64,000 bases of DNA, taken from positions 1-64,000 of the forward strand of contig NZ_JAGKJJ010000006.1 in NCBI RefSeq assembly GCF_020329505.1, in the 5' to 3' direction. The stretch is from Bradyrhizobium semiaridum. GTDB taxonomy: Bacteria; Pseudomonadota; Alphaproteobacteria; Rhizobiales; Xanthobacteraceae. Positions 18,482-27,146 of this stretch are shown here, piece after piece. A program made the translations under genes and the position numbers. The notes under the pieces were generated by a model. That model saw only the letters and a list, made by a program, of their open reading frames with translations. It ran no database searches and was not told where the DNA came from. Within the stretch, counting starts at the first letter, position 1. The number at the start of each line of letters is the position of its first letter.

Positions 18482-19753
18482 ATGAATGACCAGCCCGAAC
18501 CGCTGAGACGTGCATCAAGCCTGGTTCGCGGATCGAACCGCGGCCGTCTCGTCGAAGTCTTGCGACGTCAGGGGCCGCTGCCCCGCGTCGAGCTTGCACG
18601 CAGCACGGGGCTGAGCTTCCCGGCCATCTCGGCCATCACGTCGAAACTGCTGGCCGAGGAGCTGCTGTGCGAGGCCGACACCGGCGCCGCGACATCCTGG
18701 TCCGACGATACCGACGAGGAGTATGCGGACCCGTCGAGCGGCCGTCGCCGCGGCCGGCCTGCGGTGTTGCTGACGCTGAATCCCGAGTTCGGCCGCATCA
18801 TCGCGGTCTCGTTGCGCATGAATCTGATCGAGACGCTGATCGCCGATTTCAGCGGTGCCGCCGTGGCGCAATCGCGGCTTGAACTCACCACGCGCGCGCT
18901 CGATGCGGGCGCGCTATGCGATCTCGTGATCGCGCAGATCGAAGCCATGCTCGATGCGACGGCGACGCCGCGGCATCGGCTCTTGGGAATCGGCATCGCG
19001 CTGCAAGGCATCGTCAACGCCGACACCGGCCGGCATCTGTGGAGTCCGGCGCTGTCGATCACCGACGTCGATCTGGCGACGCCGGTCCGTCAGGCCTTCG
19101 GCGTCGAGGTCGTGATGGCGAACGACGCCGTCGCGGTCGCAGTGGCTCTCGCCGCCGCGGAACCGGCGCTGGCGCAGGGGCTTTCGGCCACGATCATGGT
19201 CGGCCATGGCGTCGGCATGGGCATCGTCATCGACGGTGAAGCGCGCTGGGGCGCCGGTGCCGGCAGCGAGATCGGCCACGTCAAGCTGGCGATGAACGGT
19301 CCGCAATGCCGCTGCGGTCAGCGCGGCTGCATCGAGGCCCATCTTGCCGATTACGCGTTGTACCGCGACGCGCGCACCTTTCTCGACCTGCCGCCGGCCG
19401 TGTCGCAGCAGCCGTCCGAAGCTCAGATGGCGCTGCTGCGCGAGCGCGCATCGGGCGGCGATCCGCGTCTCGCGCATTTGTTCGAGCAGGCCGGCCGCGC
19501 GCTGGCCGAGGCTGTCGCAGCAACGATCTCGGTGCTGCGCCCGCATCACGTGATCCTGGCGGGTCCCGGCCTGCAGGCATTCGAGATGATGCGCCGCGCC
19601 TATGAGGAGCGGCTCGATCAGGCGGTGTTGCCGTGGCTGCTGAAATCCACGACGATCCATATCCGTCCGAGCGAAGCGGCGGCCATCGTCGATGGCATGG
19701 TGCGGCGGACCCTGCGGGTCGTCGACCAGAGCCAGCTCGAGACACCCGAATAA
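18482..19753 (+). CDS. ROK family transcriptional regulator
   Basis: Sugar-responsive repressor of 423 residues. Residues about 15-75 are a winged helix-turn-helix (RVELARSTGLSFPAISAITS). The rest is a ROK domain with the zinc motif CRCGQRGCIEA and the sugar-site histidine in EIGHVKL. An insert of about 25 residues rich in acidic residues and arginine separates the two parts. The ATG at 18482 opens immediately before the DNA-binding domain. Divergent from the sugar importer operon and 76 bases upstream of a xylose-dehydrogenase-like gene, it is the likely local regulator (XylR/NagC type). Confidence 0.9.
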   Translation: MNDQPEPLRRASSLVRGSNRGRLVEVLRRQGPLPRVELARSTGLSFPAISAITSKLLAEELLCEADTGAATSWSDDTDEEYADPSSGRRRGRPAVLLTLNPEFGRIIAVSLRMNLIETLIADFSGAAVAQSRLELTTRALDAGALCDLVIAQIEAMLDATATPRHRLLGIGIALQGIVNADTGRHLWSPALSITDVDLATPVRQAFGVEVVMANDAVAVAVALAAAEPALAQGLSATIMVGHGVGMGIVIDGEARWGAGAGSEIGHVKLAMNGPQCRCGQRGCIEAHLADYALYRDARTFLDLPPAVSQQPSEAQMALLRERASGGDPRLAHLFEQAGRALAEAVAATISVLRPHHVILAGPGLQAFEMMRRAYEERLDQAVLPWLLKSTTIHIRPSEAAAIVDGMVRRTLRVVDQSQLETPE

Positions 19754-19829
19754 CCCCCGGAGCGGCGGCGCCTCGTTCGAGCCGCGGCAACGCAAACCGA
19801 CGCCGTTGAGGCGCCAAGAGAGGATTCCA

Positions 19830-20588
19830 ATGCAAGGCGCCAGCTATCCAAGCCTCAAAGACCGCACCGTTCTGGTGACCGGCGGCGGTTCCGGCATCGG
19901 CGAAGCCATCGTCCGCCAATTCATCGGCCAAGGCGCGCGGGTCGGATTTATCGACATCGATACGGCGGCGTCGCAGCAGCTGCTGGCGACCCTTCCCGCA
20001 GGGGCCACCGTGCATTTCGAGCATGCCGATCTGCGCGACATCGCCGCCCTGCGGCGCGCGATCGCGGGGATCCGCGAGACGCTCGGTCCGATCACCATCC
20101 TGGTCAACAACGCGGCCCGTGACGACCGCCACGCGATCGCCGACGTCACGCCGGAATATTGGGACGAGCGGTTCGCCGTCAATCTGAAGCACCAGTTCTT
20201 CAGCGCCCAGGCGGTCGCGCCCGATATGGCCCAGGCCGGTGGCGGCTCGATCGTCAACATCGGCTCGGTGAGCTGGGTGATCGGCCAGGGCAACATGCCC
20301 TGCTACACCACCGCGAAATCGGCGGTACAGGGCCTGACCCGGGCGCTGGCCCGCGATCTCGGGCCGAGCAACGTGCGGGTCAATTCCATCCTCCCTGGAT
20401 GGATCATGACGCAGCGGCAGCTCGATCACTGGCTGACGCCGGAAGCCGAGGCCGAGCTGATGCAGCGTCAGTGCATCAAGCGCAAGCTGACGCCCGACGA
20501 CATCGCCCGCGTCGTGCTGTTCTACGCCGCCGACGACAGCGGCGCCTGCACCAACCAGAACTACATCGTCGACGGCGGCTGGGTCTGA
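19830..20588 (+). CDS. SDR sugar dehydrogenase, XylB (D-xylose 1-dehydrogenase) like
   Basis: NAD(P)-dependent short-chain dehydrogenase of 252 residues: cofactor motif TGGGSGIG, structural NNA, catalytic serine in NIGSVSW and YTTAK. YPSLK at the start, the block DDRHAIADVTPEYWDER and the ending VDGGWV closely resemble Caulobacter XylB as I remember it, which oxidises D-xylose to xylonolactone in the oxidative (Weimberg) pathway. GAGAGGA precedes the ATG. It follows the ROK gene in one direction. No xylonate dehydratase or lactonase is in the window, so the pathway would be completed elsewhere. L-arabinose or another aldose remains possible. Confidence 0.85.
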   Translation: MQGASYPSLKDRTVLVTGGGSGIGEAIVRQFIGQGARVGFIDIDTAASQQLLATLPAGATVHFEHADLRDIAALRRAIAGIRETLGPITILVNNAARDDRHAIADVTPEYWDERFAVNLKHQFFSAQAVAPDMAQAGGGSIVNIGSVSWVIGQGNMPCYTTAKSAVQGLTRALARDLGPSNVRVNSILPGWIMTQRQLDHWLTPEAEAELMQRQCIKRKLTPDDIARVVLFYAADDSGACTNQNYIVDGGWV

Positions 20589-20642
20589 CCCGGCTGCGTC
20601 GGCGAGATTCCCGGCGCAGCGATTTTGCGAGGGTGGGCGCAG

Positions 20643-20658
20643 CGGGGCTCGAGCCCCG
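20643..20658. terminator. Candidate bidirectional terminator hairpin
   Basis: A perfect 16-base palindrome (CGGGGCTC and its complement, no loop bases left over) lies between the convergent SDR and LuxR genes. It has no T-run on either side, so termination is inferred only from position between two stop codons. Confidence 0.35.
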
Positions 20659-20666
20659 CCGCTACC

Positions 20667-21320
20667 TCATCCATTGAGCTCGCCTTGCGCGATGGCGAGC
20701 GCCGCGAGCACCGTCCGATTGCTGACTTCCAGCTTCTGGAAGATGTGATGCAGATGCACCTTGATCGTGCCGTCGCTGATGTTCAGCCTGCGTCCAATTT
20801 CCTTGTTCGACAGTCCTTCGGACACCAGGCGCATGATCTGGCGCTCGCGATCGGTCAGCACGTTGAGCGCGTTCTGCTCACGCGCGATGTTTGCCGGCTC
20901 GCGAGGCATCACGCCGTTCGGGAAGGATGACGGCAACAGCCTCTGGCCATCGGCAATCCGGCGCAAGGACTGAACGACGACTGCCACATCGACGTCCTTC
21001 GAAATGATGCCGTACGCGCCTGCGGCGGCCGCCAGGGCAAGCTCTCCCTCGTCGCTGGATGCCGTGAACAGAACGAGCTTGGTCGGAATCTTTTCGGAGC
21101 CGGCGATCGCGAGAATTTCCAGTCCGCTCGCACCGGGCATTGCGATGTCAAGAATGGCAATGTCGGGGACCAGACTCCTGATCGCGTCAATGCAGCTTGG
21201 CCCGTCATCGCAGGACGCCACAACTCTGAAGCCGCTGTTCGGCCCGAGAAGGTTGATCCAGCCGTGCAGGACGATCGGTTGGCGGTCCGCAATCACCACC
21301 GTGACGCAACGCGTGGGCAC
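20667..21320 (-). CDS. LuxR/NarL-type response regulator
   Basis: Two-component regulator of 217 residues. Residues about 5-120 form a receiver domain with acidic residue in VVIADRQ, phospho-acceptor aspartate in AILDIAMPG, and a conserved lysine in GIISKDV. Residues about 150-215 are a LuxR-type helix-turn-helix (LTDRERQIMRLVSEGLSNKE, followed by DGTIKVHLHHIF). GTG at 21320 is chosen because GGGGAGAGG lies directly upstream; the open frame before it does not look coding. No cognate kinase is adjacent. It lies next to the EPS locus and may help control it. Confidence 0.88.
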   Translation of the reverse strand: MPTRCVTVVIADRQPIVLHGWINLLGPNSGFRVVASCDDGPSCIDAIRSLVPDIAILDIAMPGASGLEILAIAGSEKIPTKLVLFTASSDEGELALAAAAGAYGIISKDVDVAVVVQSLRRIADGQRLLPSSFPNGVMPREPANIAREQNALNVLTDRERQIMRLVSEGLSNKEIGRRLNISDGTIKVHLHHIFQKLEVSNRTVLAALAIAQGELNG

Positions 21321-21930
21321 TTGCCCTCTCCCCTTGTGGCTCAACGCCTCGCAACTAAACGCCGGGCTACACACTTGTTTCCAAAACTCGGTTTTCGCTT
21401 CCCCGAAGTCGGCGCAGCGCAATCGCGCTCAGCCAAGGTCAGGCACGGCGCCCCGAATTCACTGCCAACACGTCCTCATCGAGGCGCTCGCGGCCCTGGG
21501 CCGCATGGCTCATGCAGATAATGACGGACCCCTCCAATACTGCCAGGGGTGCGCTGTAGCGCTGCTTCAAACACCATTTCGGCGACGCTTGATCGTCCGG
21601 TGCGGACTTTCGCAATGGTCCGCATTCACCTGACGGCGACCGCTCATCAAACAAGGTACGACTATATAACTTTAGGTATATAGGGATATCGGGAATTCGA
21701 ATCTACAATTCATAAAAATGTCGCAGACAAAAAAAGTCGAAAGCCCCCATATCGCCCGCATCCGAGCCTTCTCATTGAAGAACAAGAAAGTCGCACAATA
21801 TTTGGCGCTTCCAGATTTATCAACGTTGCCAGACCACCGTTAACGCACAGTCATTCGGCCATCGACAACCCAGAATTACTGAGTTCGATCGCCCCTTTTA
21901 TTTTCAATTGGGCGCCGGCAGGAGAGTATC
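21321..21930. other. 610-base intergenic region, AT-rich in its second half
   Basis: No gene can be supported here. From about 21650 to 21900 base composition becomes distinctly AT-rich compared with the surroundings. This is the upstream region of both divergent LuxR-type regulators and probably holds their promoters. I see no clear palindromic operator. Confidence 0.5.
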
Positions 21931-22827
21931 ATGCAAAGGCGGCAGTCATTTGCGGCCGTAGTCATTGGAAAAAGTGTATTACTCAGAGAAGCACTTTCCG
22001 GAATATTACGGGCAGCGCATTTTCGCATCCAAAGTTCGGTATCGTCCACGGACGAGTTGATTCCAAGCACGGCTCAACTGCAGCGGCATCAGCTGCTGTT
22101 CCTTATTGTTCACACCGGCGATGATTTCGAGTCCGTCGCCGGCCAGATAGCGCTGCTCCAGGCGCGCTATCCAAACGGGCTCGTCGCAATCGTGGCTGAC
22201 CGGTATCGCGAGAGCGACCTGGTTTCGGCATTCCGGTCCGGCGCGAGCGGCTACCTCGTCGACATCACGACATGCGACGCCTTCATCAAATCGATCGAAC
22301 TCGTCATGATGGGCCAGACTGTCTTTCCACCGGCCTTGCGCACTTTCGTCCGCAGCGCCGAATTCGCCTCCCTCGGCGAGACGGCGCCGCACAGCGCCAG
22401 CGGCCACTCGGCGGCCGACGATTCAACCGCGCCACAGCTTTCCCCCCGCGAGAAGCTCATTTTGCGCTGCCTGGTGGAGGGAGATACCAACAAGTGCGTC
22501 GCACGCAAGCTCGACATTGCCGAGGCGACCGTGAAGGTTCACGTCAAGGCGATACTGCGGAAGATCCGCGTCCAGAACCGGACCCAGGCGGCGATCTGGG
22601 CCCTGAACAACAACGAGTTGCTCACCCATCCGATCGACAAGGGCTCTGCCGCCGCAAACGCCGGCAAGCAAGCTTCGGCTCCGGACGCAGGGATTGCCGA
22701 GCGACCGGCCCAGCTCCGCGTGATTGCGCAGAATGCAAATCATGTCGGGATCGACCGCATCAATGGCGAGCTGATCCACGACGTGCTGATTCAAAAAGCG
22801 ACCGGCGCGGGCAGAATCGGCAAATAG
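21931..22827 (+). CDS. LuxR-type regulator with degenerate receiver domain
   Basis: DNA-binding regulator of 298 residues. The N-terminal 130 residues follow the receiver fold but lack its catalytic residues: the acidic pair is replaced in VVIGKSVLLRE, the phospho-acceptor strand reads LFLIVHTGDD, and the conserved lysine position is in SGYLVD. Residues about 170-235 are an intact LuxR helix-turn-helix (LSPREKLILRCLVEGDTNKC, followed by EATVKVHVKAIL). A polar 60-residue tail follows. AGGAGA precedes the ATG. It is convergent with the EPS priming transferase. The likely mode is phosphorylation-independent control, possibly of EPS genes. Confidence 0.85.
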   Translation: MQRRQSFAAVVIGKSVLLREALSGILRAAHFRIQSSVSSTDELIPSTAQLQRHQLLFLIVHTGDDFESVAGQIALLQARYPNGLVAIVADRYRESDLVSAFRSGASGYLVDITTCDAFIKSIELVMMGQTVFPPALRTFVRSAEFASLGETAPHSASGHSAADDSTAPQLSPREKLILRCLVEGDTNKCVARKLDIAEATVKVHVKAILRKIRVQNRTQAAIWALNNNELLTHPIDKGSAAANAGKQASAPDAGIAERPAQLRVIAQNANHVGIDRINGELIHDVLIQKATGAGRIGK

Positions 22828-22902
22828 CGGGGCAATCGCTACGGCCTCGGACTTGATGGATCAGCGGAGCGTGTGCGCAGCCAGACCTGCGCGCGGGCGA
22901 AT

Positions 22903-24372
22903 TCATCTGGCTCCCTTGCCCTCGATGACGACAATGACCGTCTGCAACAGAATATACAGGTCGAGCCAGATCGACCAGTTTCGGATATAGAAGAGGTCTT
23001 GCGCCCTCTGAACCTCCAGGTCACCGTCGCTTCGCGACGAAATCTGCCACATCCCCGTGATGCCAGGCTGCACGCTGGTCCGAATGACGCGAAACTCGGG
23101 ATCGAAGCCGTTCATGTGGTACGCGGGAAACGGCCTCGGACCAACGAGACTCATCTCGCCCCGAATGACGTTCCAAAGTTGCGGTAGCTCATCGAGACTG
23201 GTGCGCCGCAGCAGGTTTCCGACGATGGGCAGGACGCGAGGATCGTGCGAGAGCTTGAAGAAGCGCTGCCATTCAGCCCTCGCGACCGGATCATTGCACA
23301 GATGTTCCTGCAGGCGTTGTTCGGCGCCGGCATACATCGTGCGAAGCTTGAAGATCCGCAACGTCTTCGCGTTGCGCCCGACCCGATCCTGGACATAGAT
23401 CGCCGGTCCCGGGTCGATGATCTTGATGGCAGCCGCGAGAAGAAGAATGATCGGCGCCGCCAGCACTGCCAGGGGAACCGCGACGAACAGATCGATGGCG
23501 CGCTTGAGCGCCTGGTTGTACGGCAAGCAGACGTCACGCCGGATCTCGATTCCGATTCCCCTGCCCAGCGTCCGCGTGCGCAACCACAGGCTCTGCAAAT
23601 CCTGTACATCCTCGACCAGCAGAAATCGACAGGTCGGCAGCCATGCGTATGGACCGGTTGAGGCCGCGCACAGTTCGCTCGCGGAGACAAAGAGCGCGAA
23701 TTCGACGTCGGGGTACGGCCGGCCTGCTTCCGCCAACTCTCCGATCAGCGGCAAGGGAAGCGCGCCGCGCGCCGCTTGATCACGGGATGTCTCGATGAAG
23801 CCGATTGGCCGCAATCCGAGCGACGGATGGCGTTCCAGAAACCGCGCCAACGTCTGGCTGCTGTCGCCGCACCCGACGACAGCAGCCGAAGCGCCCCACA
23901 GGCCGAGACGAATGAGCATGGCGCGGACCATGGTCTCCGCGTAGTGACTGAGGATCAGCAAACAAAACGCGTCGCAGGTTGCAACCGCAACAGGCAGGGC
24001 CGACAGTCCATTCAAACGACTTTCGACCAGAAGATCGATCGCGGCCAGCGCCGCCACGCCGATCGCGCGCAGCCTGAACCGCTCATATGGACTGGGGCCG
24101 CATCCGCTGTACAGGCCGACACAAAGGAATACCACAACGACGAGAGGCATCATGAGATAGCCCGGATCAGGCGATTGCGTACCGGACATCCCGATCAATG
24201 CGCGACTGCAAGCGATCGCGGCAGTTGCGGCAACCAGATCGCCGAACGCCAGGGTCGCGATGACGATTGTCTTTCGAAAACGGCGAGCGAATCCCTCGTC
24301 CCCACTGCGCCGGCCGTGGTGACGGCTCGTCGACGCATCGGTTTGAGGGAGAAGCGCGCCAATTTCTGCCAT
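22903..24372 (-). CDS. EPS priming glycosyltransferase (polyprenyl-phosphate sugar-1-phosphate transferase)
   Basis: Membrane enzyme of 489 residues that starts polysaccharide assembly by placing a sugar-1-phosphate on undecaprenyl phosphate. The N-terminus has about five hydrophobic segments and a nucleotide-binding-like middle domain (AAVVGCGDSSQTLARFL). The catalytic C-terminal bacterial sugar transferase domain includes KRAIDLFVAVP, KLRTMY, RRTSLDELPQLWNV and SLVGPRPFP, typical of the WbaP/WcaJ/ExoY family. The ATG at 24372 has AAGGGA upstream; an earlier GTG is less likely. It is the last gene of the leftward EPS arm. Confidence 0.93.
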   Translation of the reverse strand: MAEIGALLPQTDASTSRHHGRRSGDEGFARRFRKTIVIATLAFGDLVAATAAIACSRALIGMSGTQSPDPGYLMMPLVVVVFLCVGLYSGCGPSPYERFRLRAIGVAALAAIDLLVESRLNGLSALPVAVATCDAFCLLILSHYAETMVRAMLIRLGLWGASAAVVGCGDSSQTLARFLERHPSLGLRPIGFIETSRDQAARGALPLPLIGELAEAGRPYPDVEFALFVSASELCAASTGPYAWLPTCRFLLVEDVQDLQSLWLRTRTLGRGIGIEIRRDVCLPYNQALKRAIDLFVAVPLAVLAAPIILLLAAAIKIIDPGPAIYVQDRVGRNAKTLRIFKLRTMYAGAEQRLQEHLCNDPVARAEWQRFFKLSHDPRVLPIVGNLLRRTSLDELPQLWNVIRGEMSLVGPRPFPAYHMNGFDPEFRVIRTSVQPGITGMWQISSRSDGDLEVQRAQDLFYIRNWSIWLDLYILLQTVIVVIEGKGAR

Positions 24373-24442
24373 TCTCGGCGTTCCCTTATGGTCGGCGCTG
24401 CCGGTTCGCGACACGCATTCGAACGGCCAACGCGATTCCGGG

Positions 24443-25438
24443 CTATTCGGCCGCGGTCTGCACGGGATGCTGCTGCCGGCCTGCCATGTATTCCTCGATC
24501 CATCGGTATGTCGGGATCAGCCCCGCGCGCAGCGCCGTCTTTGGCTCCCAGCCGAGAACGCTCCTCAGCCGCGAATTGTCGCTGTTGCGGCCGCGCACAC
24601 CTTGCGGGCGCGACACATCGTGCCGCTTGACCAGCGTCTTCCCCGCAATCGCGCAGACGATGTCGACGAGATCATCGACGGTCACCAGCTCGTCGGTACC
24701 GAGATTGAGCGGCGCGCCATAGTCGGACTGCATGATGCGGTAGATTCCTTCGACGCAATCATCGATATACATGAACGATCGTGTCTGTTTGCCGTCGCCC
24801 CAGATCTCGATCTCGCTGCGATCCGGAAGTGTCGCGACCTTGCGGCAGATTGCGGCGGGAGCCTTTTCGCGACCACCATCGTAGGTGCCGAGCGGCCCAT
24901 AGACGTTGTGGAAGCGCACCACCCGGGTCACAAATCCCCAGTCGTCCGTGAAGTACTGACAGAGCTTCTCCATGTACAGTTTCTCGAGCCCGTAGCCTTC
25001 CTCGGGCTGCGCGGGAAACGCGTCTTCTTCACGCAGGGGCACGACTTCGGGCTGCTCCTGAAGATATTGCGGATAGACGCACGCCGACGACGAGAACAGG
25101 AACCTCTTCACGCCATTCTCGCGGGCCGCACACAGCGTGTGCGCGTTGATGAGCGTGTTGTTGATCGCAATGCCGGCGTGGGATGCGCTGATGTATCCGA
25201 TGCCGCCCATGTCCGCCGCGAGATGATACACCTCATCGACGCCTTTTGTCGCCTTCATGCACTCGGCAGGCTTGCGAAGGTCGGCGATGATGAACTCGTC
25301 AGCCGCCGTCTGTTCGTACTCCGGCGCCTTGATGTCGACACCGCGCACGGTGTACCCACGCTCGACGAGATACTTGACAAGATGGTGGCCGATAAAACCG
25401 CCGGCTCCGGTGACCAGGACTGTCGCATCTTTCCGCAT
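24443..25438 (-). CDS. NAD-dependent sugar epimerase, GDP-mannose 3,5-epimerase-like
   Basis: Extended short-chain dehydrogenase of 331 residues acting on nucleotide sugars. The NAD motif GAGGFIGHHL is N-terminal and catalytic YGLEK is mid-protein. AADMGGIGYISASHAGIAINN and SSSACVYPQYLQ match the plant GDP-mannose 3,5-epimerase subfamily as I recall it, which makes GDP-L-galactose and GDP-L-gulose. GGGAG precedes the chosen ATG. Its place in the EPS operon, 70 bases before the priming transferase, indicates a precursor role. dTDP- or UDP-sugar substrates cannot be excluded. Confidence 0.85.
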   Translation of the reverse strand: MRKDATVLVTGAGGFIGHHLVKYLVERGYTVRGVDIKAPEYEQTAADEFIIADLRKPAECMKATKGVDEVYHLAADMGGIGYISASHAGIAINNTLINAHTLCAARENGVKRFLFSSSACVYPQYLQEQPEVVPLREEDAFPAQPEEGYGLEKLYMEKLCQYFTDDWGFVTRVVRFHNVYGPLGTYDGGREKAPAAICRKVATLPDRSEIEIWGDGKQTRSFMYIDDCVEGIYRIMQSDYGAPLNLGTDELVTVDDLVDIVCAIAGKTLVKRHDVSRPQGVRGRNSDNSRLRSVLGWEPKTALRAGLIPTYRWIEEYMAGRQQHPVQTAAE

Positions 25439-25620
25439 GTCACACTCCCTGACTTCTGGGCACAAGATACGGGGATAGAACCCGCTCCATTACTGCAACA
25501 AGGGAGTAATCCAGATGGTGCTCGGAGATGCGCCTTGGACGATTGACGGCCCAGACGCAGGCCGCGCACTGACACGCAGTGCAGCCTGACTGACGGCAGA
25601 AGCGATTGACGTGCGAGCGA

Positions 25621-27102
25621 TCAGTAGATCACCATCCGCCCGGTCGGCTCCACACCCTGCGCGCGCAGCCCTTCCCAGTCGAAGGTCGCATGGCCCCAGG
25701 CGAAGCGCGCAGGCCCGGCAGATCGCCGAACGCGATAAAGGTTGCCATCAAGGACGTTGTTGCCGTCCGTGATGATTGAGAAATTCTCGTGCCCCGGCTT
25801 GACGTCGGACGCGCCGCCTGCACATGCCGCCCCCTCGAAGGTCACCTCGTTGTTCCGGATCGTGTTGTTCTTCGTCTTGTAGATCGGGCCATTGCGCGCT
25901 CGCACTTGATCGTCGCGCCCCTGGTCGATCAGCATGATGCCGCATTTTCCCGGGCTGACGGTGAGCCTGTTGCCGTACACCTGCACATCCTGCGACGCGG
26001 CAATGAGAATGTCGTTGCCCCAGAACCAGGTGTTTTCGGCGATGCCGTTGTTGCGGACGGTATTGTTGCGAATGACGGCAGCGAAGGAGATTTCGTGAAA
26101 TATGCCCGCGCCCTGGTTGCGCTCGACAATGTTGTCCTCGTAAAGCACGTTCCGGCAGTTGATGTCGCACCACAGCCCGGGACCGACGTTGTCGTGGACA
26201 TGGTTGCCGCGCAGGATCACGCCATCGCTCAGGACGATCTTCAGGCCGCCCGCCTCCCATCCGAAGTCGAAGCCGTGGATGTTGTTCGCCCAGATCCGGT
26301 TATCCTCGACGATGATATCCCGGCCTTTTCCGCCGATCCCCAGCTGGCCATTGTGATGAACGTCGCACTCCCGCACGCGGCCGCCTGCTCGGGCCACGAT
26401 TCCGATCCCGCTGTTCAGGCGCACTTCGCAGTTCTCGATGACCCAGGCGGTGTTGCCGCTTTGGACTGCGCCTTTCTGGGCGACGCTTGCGTATTTTTCG
26501 ATGATGATGTTTCTGATCGTCACGTTCCTTGCGGCGCTTTCGAACGCGAAAGCGGCCGCCGTGGCCTCCACCTTGCGCCCGGCCGGATCATCGGCGAGGT
26601 AGAGGCGCCCGCTGCTGCGGTCGAGATAGAACCGGCCCGCTTCAAGACTGTCCTTGCGCAGCACCGGCACCAGCGGTTGGTCGTCCATGAAGACTGCCTC
26701 GGGCAAGTCACAGGCCGGCGCGTCCCTGGCGCATCGACCGTGCTTCTGTCCACGTTGGTCCTGTCCGCTTGCCACCCAGTAGCGTCCGTCGCGGCTGAAC
26801 GCCGTCAGCAGGCGGCTGCCGTTCAGAATGGTTTGGCCCTCTCCGCTGAAGGTCTGGCCGGACTTCGGCCGCACCGCCTGAACCCGGTGAATTCCATTCT
26901 TCAGGCAAAACGCGGCACCTTCGCCGGCGCGCTCGACCGCGGGTTGGATCGCGGCGCCGGGCTCGACCGCGATCGCGCCCGGCGGACAGCGACTGTCGAT
27001 GACGCCTGCGCGGAGAGGTGCTGCGGCTGCCGGCAGAATGGCAAGCGCCAGCAGCGCAACCGCAACGATACGTTCGCTCGTTCTCGCGCCAGGCGCCCGC
27101 AT
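25621..27102 (-). CDS. Exported right-handed parallel beta-helix protein
   Basis: Secreted or periplasmic protein of about 493 residues. A signal peptide ends near PLRAG. From about residue 190 the chain shows repeated 20-25-residue coils rich in N, V, I and G (for example VTIRNIIIEKYASV, RDIIVEDNRIWANNIHGF and VLYEDNIVERNQGAGIF), the pattern of parallel beta-helix carbohydrate-active proteins. Members of this fold act as polysaccharide lyases, epimerases or hydrolases, or bind polymer. Cysteine-containing inserts could be disulfide-bonded. Within the EPS operon it may process or edit the polymer during export. Exact activity cannot be read from sequence. Confidence 0.8.
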   Translation of the reverse strand: MRAPGARTSERIVAVALLALAILPAAAAPLRAGVIDSRCPPGAIAVEPGAAIQPAVERAGEGAAFCLKNGIHRVQAVRPKSGQTFSGEGQTILNGSRLLTAFSRDGRYWVASGQDQRGQKHGRCARDAPACDLPEAVFMDDQPLVPVLRKDSLEAGRFYLDRSSGRLYLADDPAGRKVEATAAAFAFESAARNVTIRNIIIEKYASVAQKGAVQSGNTAWVIENCEVRLNSGIGIVARAGGRVRECDVHHNGQLGIGGKGRDIIVEDNRIWANNIHGFDFGWEAGGLKIVLSDGVILRGNHVHDNVGPGLWCDINCRNVLYEDNIVERNQGAGIFHEISFAAVIRNNTVRNNGIAENTWFWGNDILIAASQDVQVYGNRLTVSPGKCGIMLIDQGRDDQVRARNGPIYKTKNNTIRNNEVTFEGAACAGGASDVKPGHENFSIITDGNNVLDGNLYRVRRSAGPARFAWGHATFDWEGLRAQGVEPTGRMVIY

Positions 27103-27146
27103 GGCTGCCCTAGCTCCCAAGCTCAGTTGCCATCATAGAGCGATCA

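Noticed and set aside
20627..20665. Possible tRNA 3' end similar to the tRNA-Lys scar
   Set aside because: The GC-rich palindrome mimics a T-arm with GGGCTCGAGCCCC, but no acceptor strand, anticodon arm or CCA can be fitted. It is better read as a hairpin between convergent genes.
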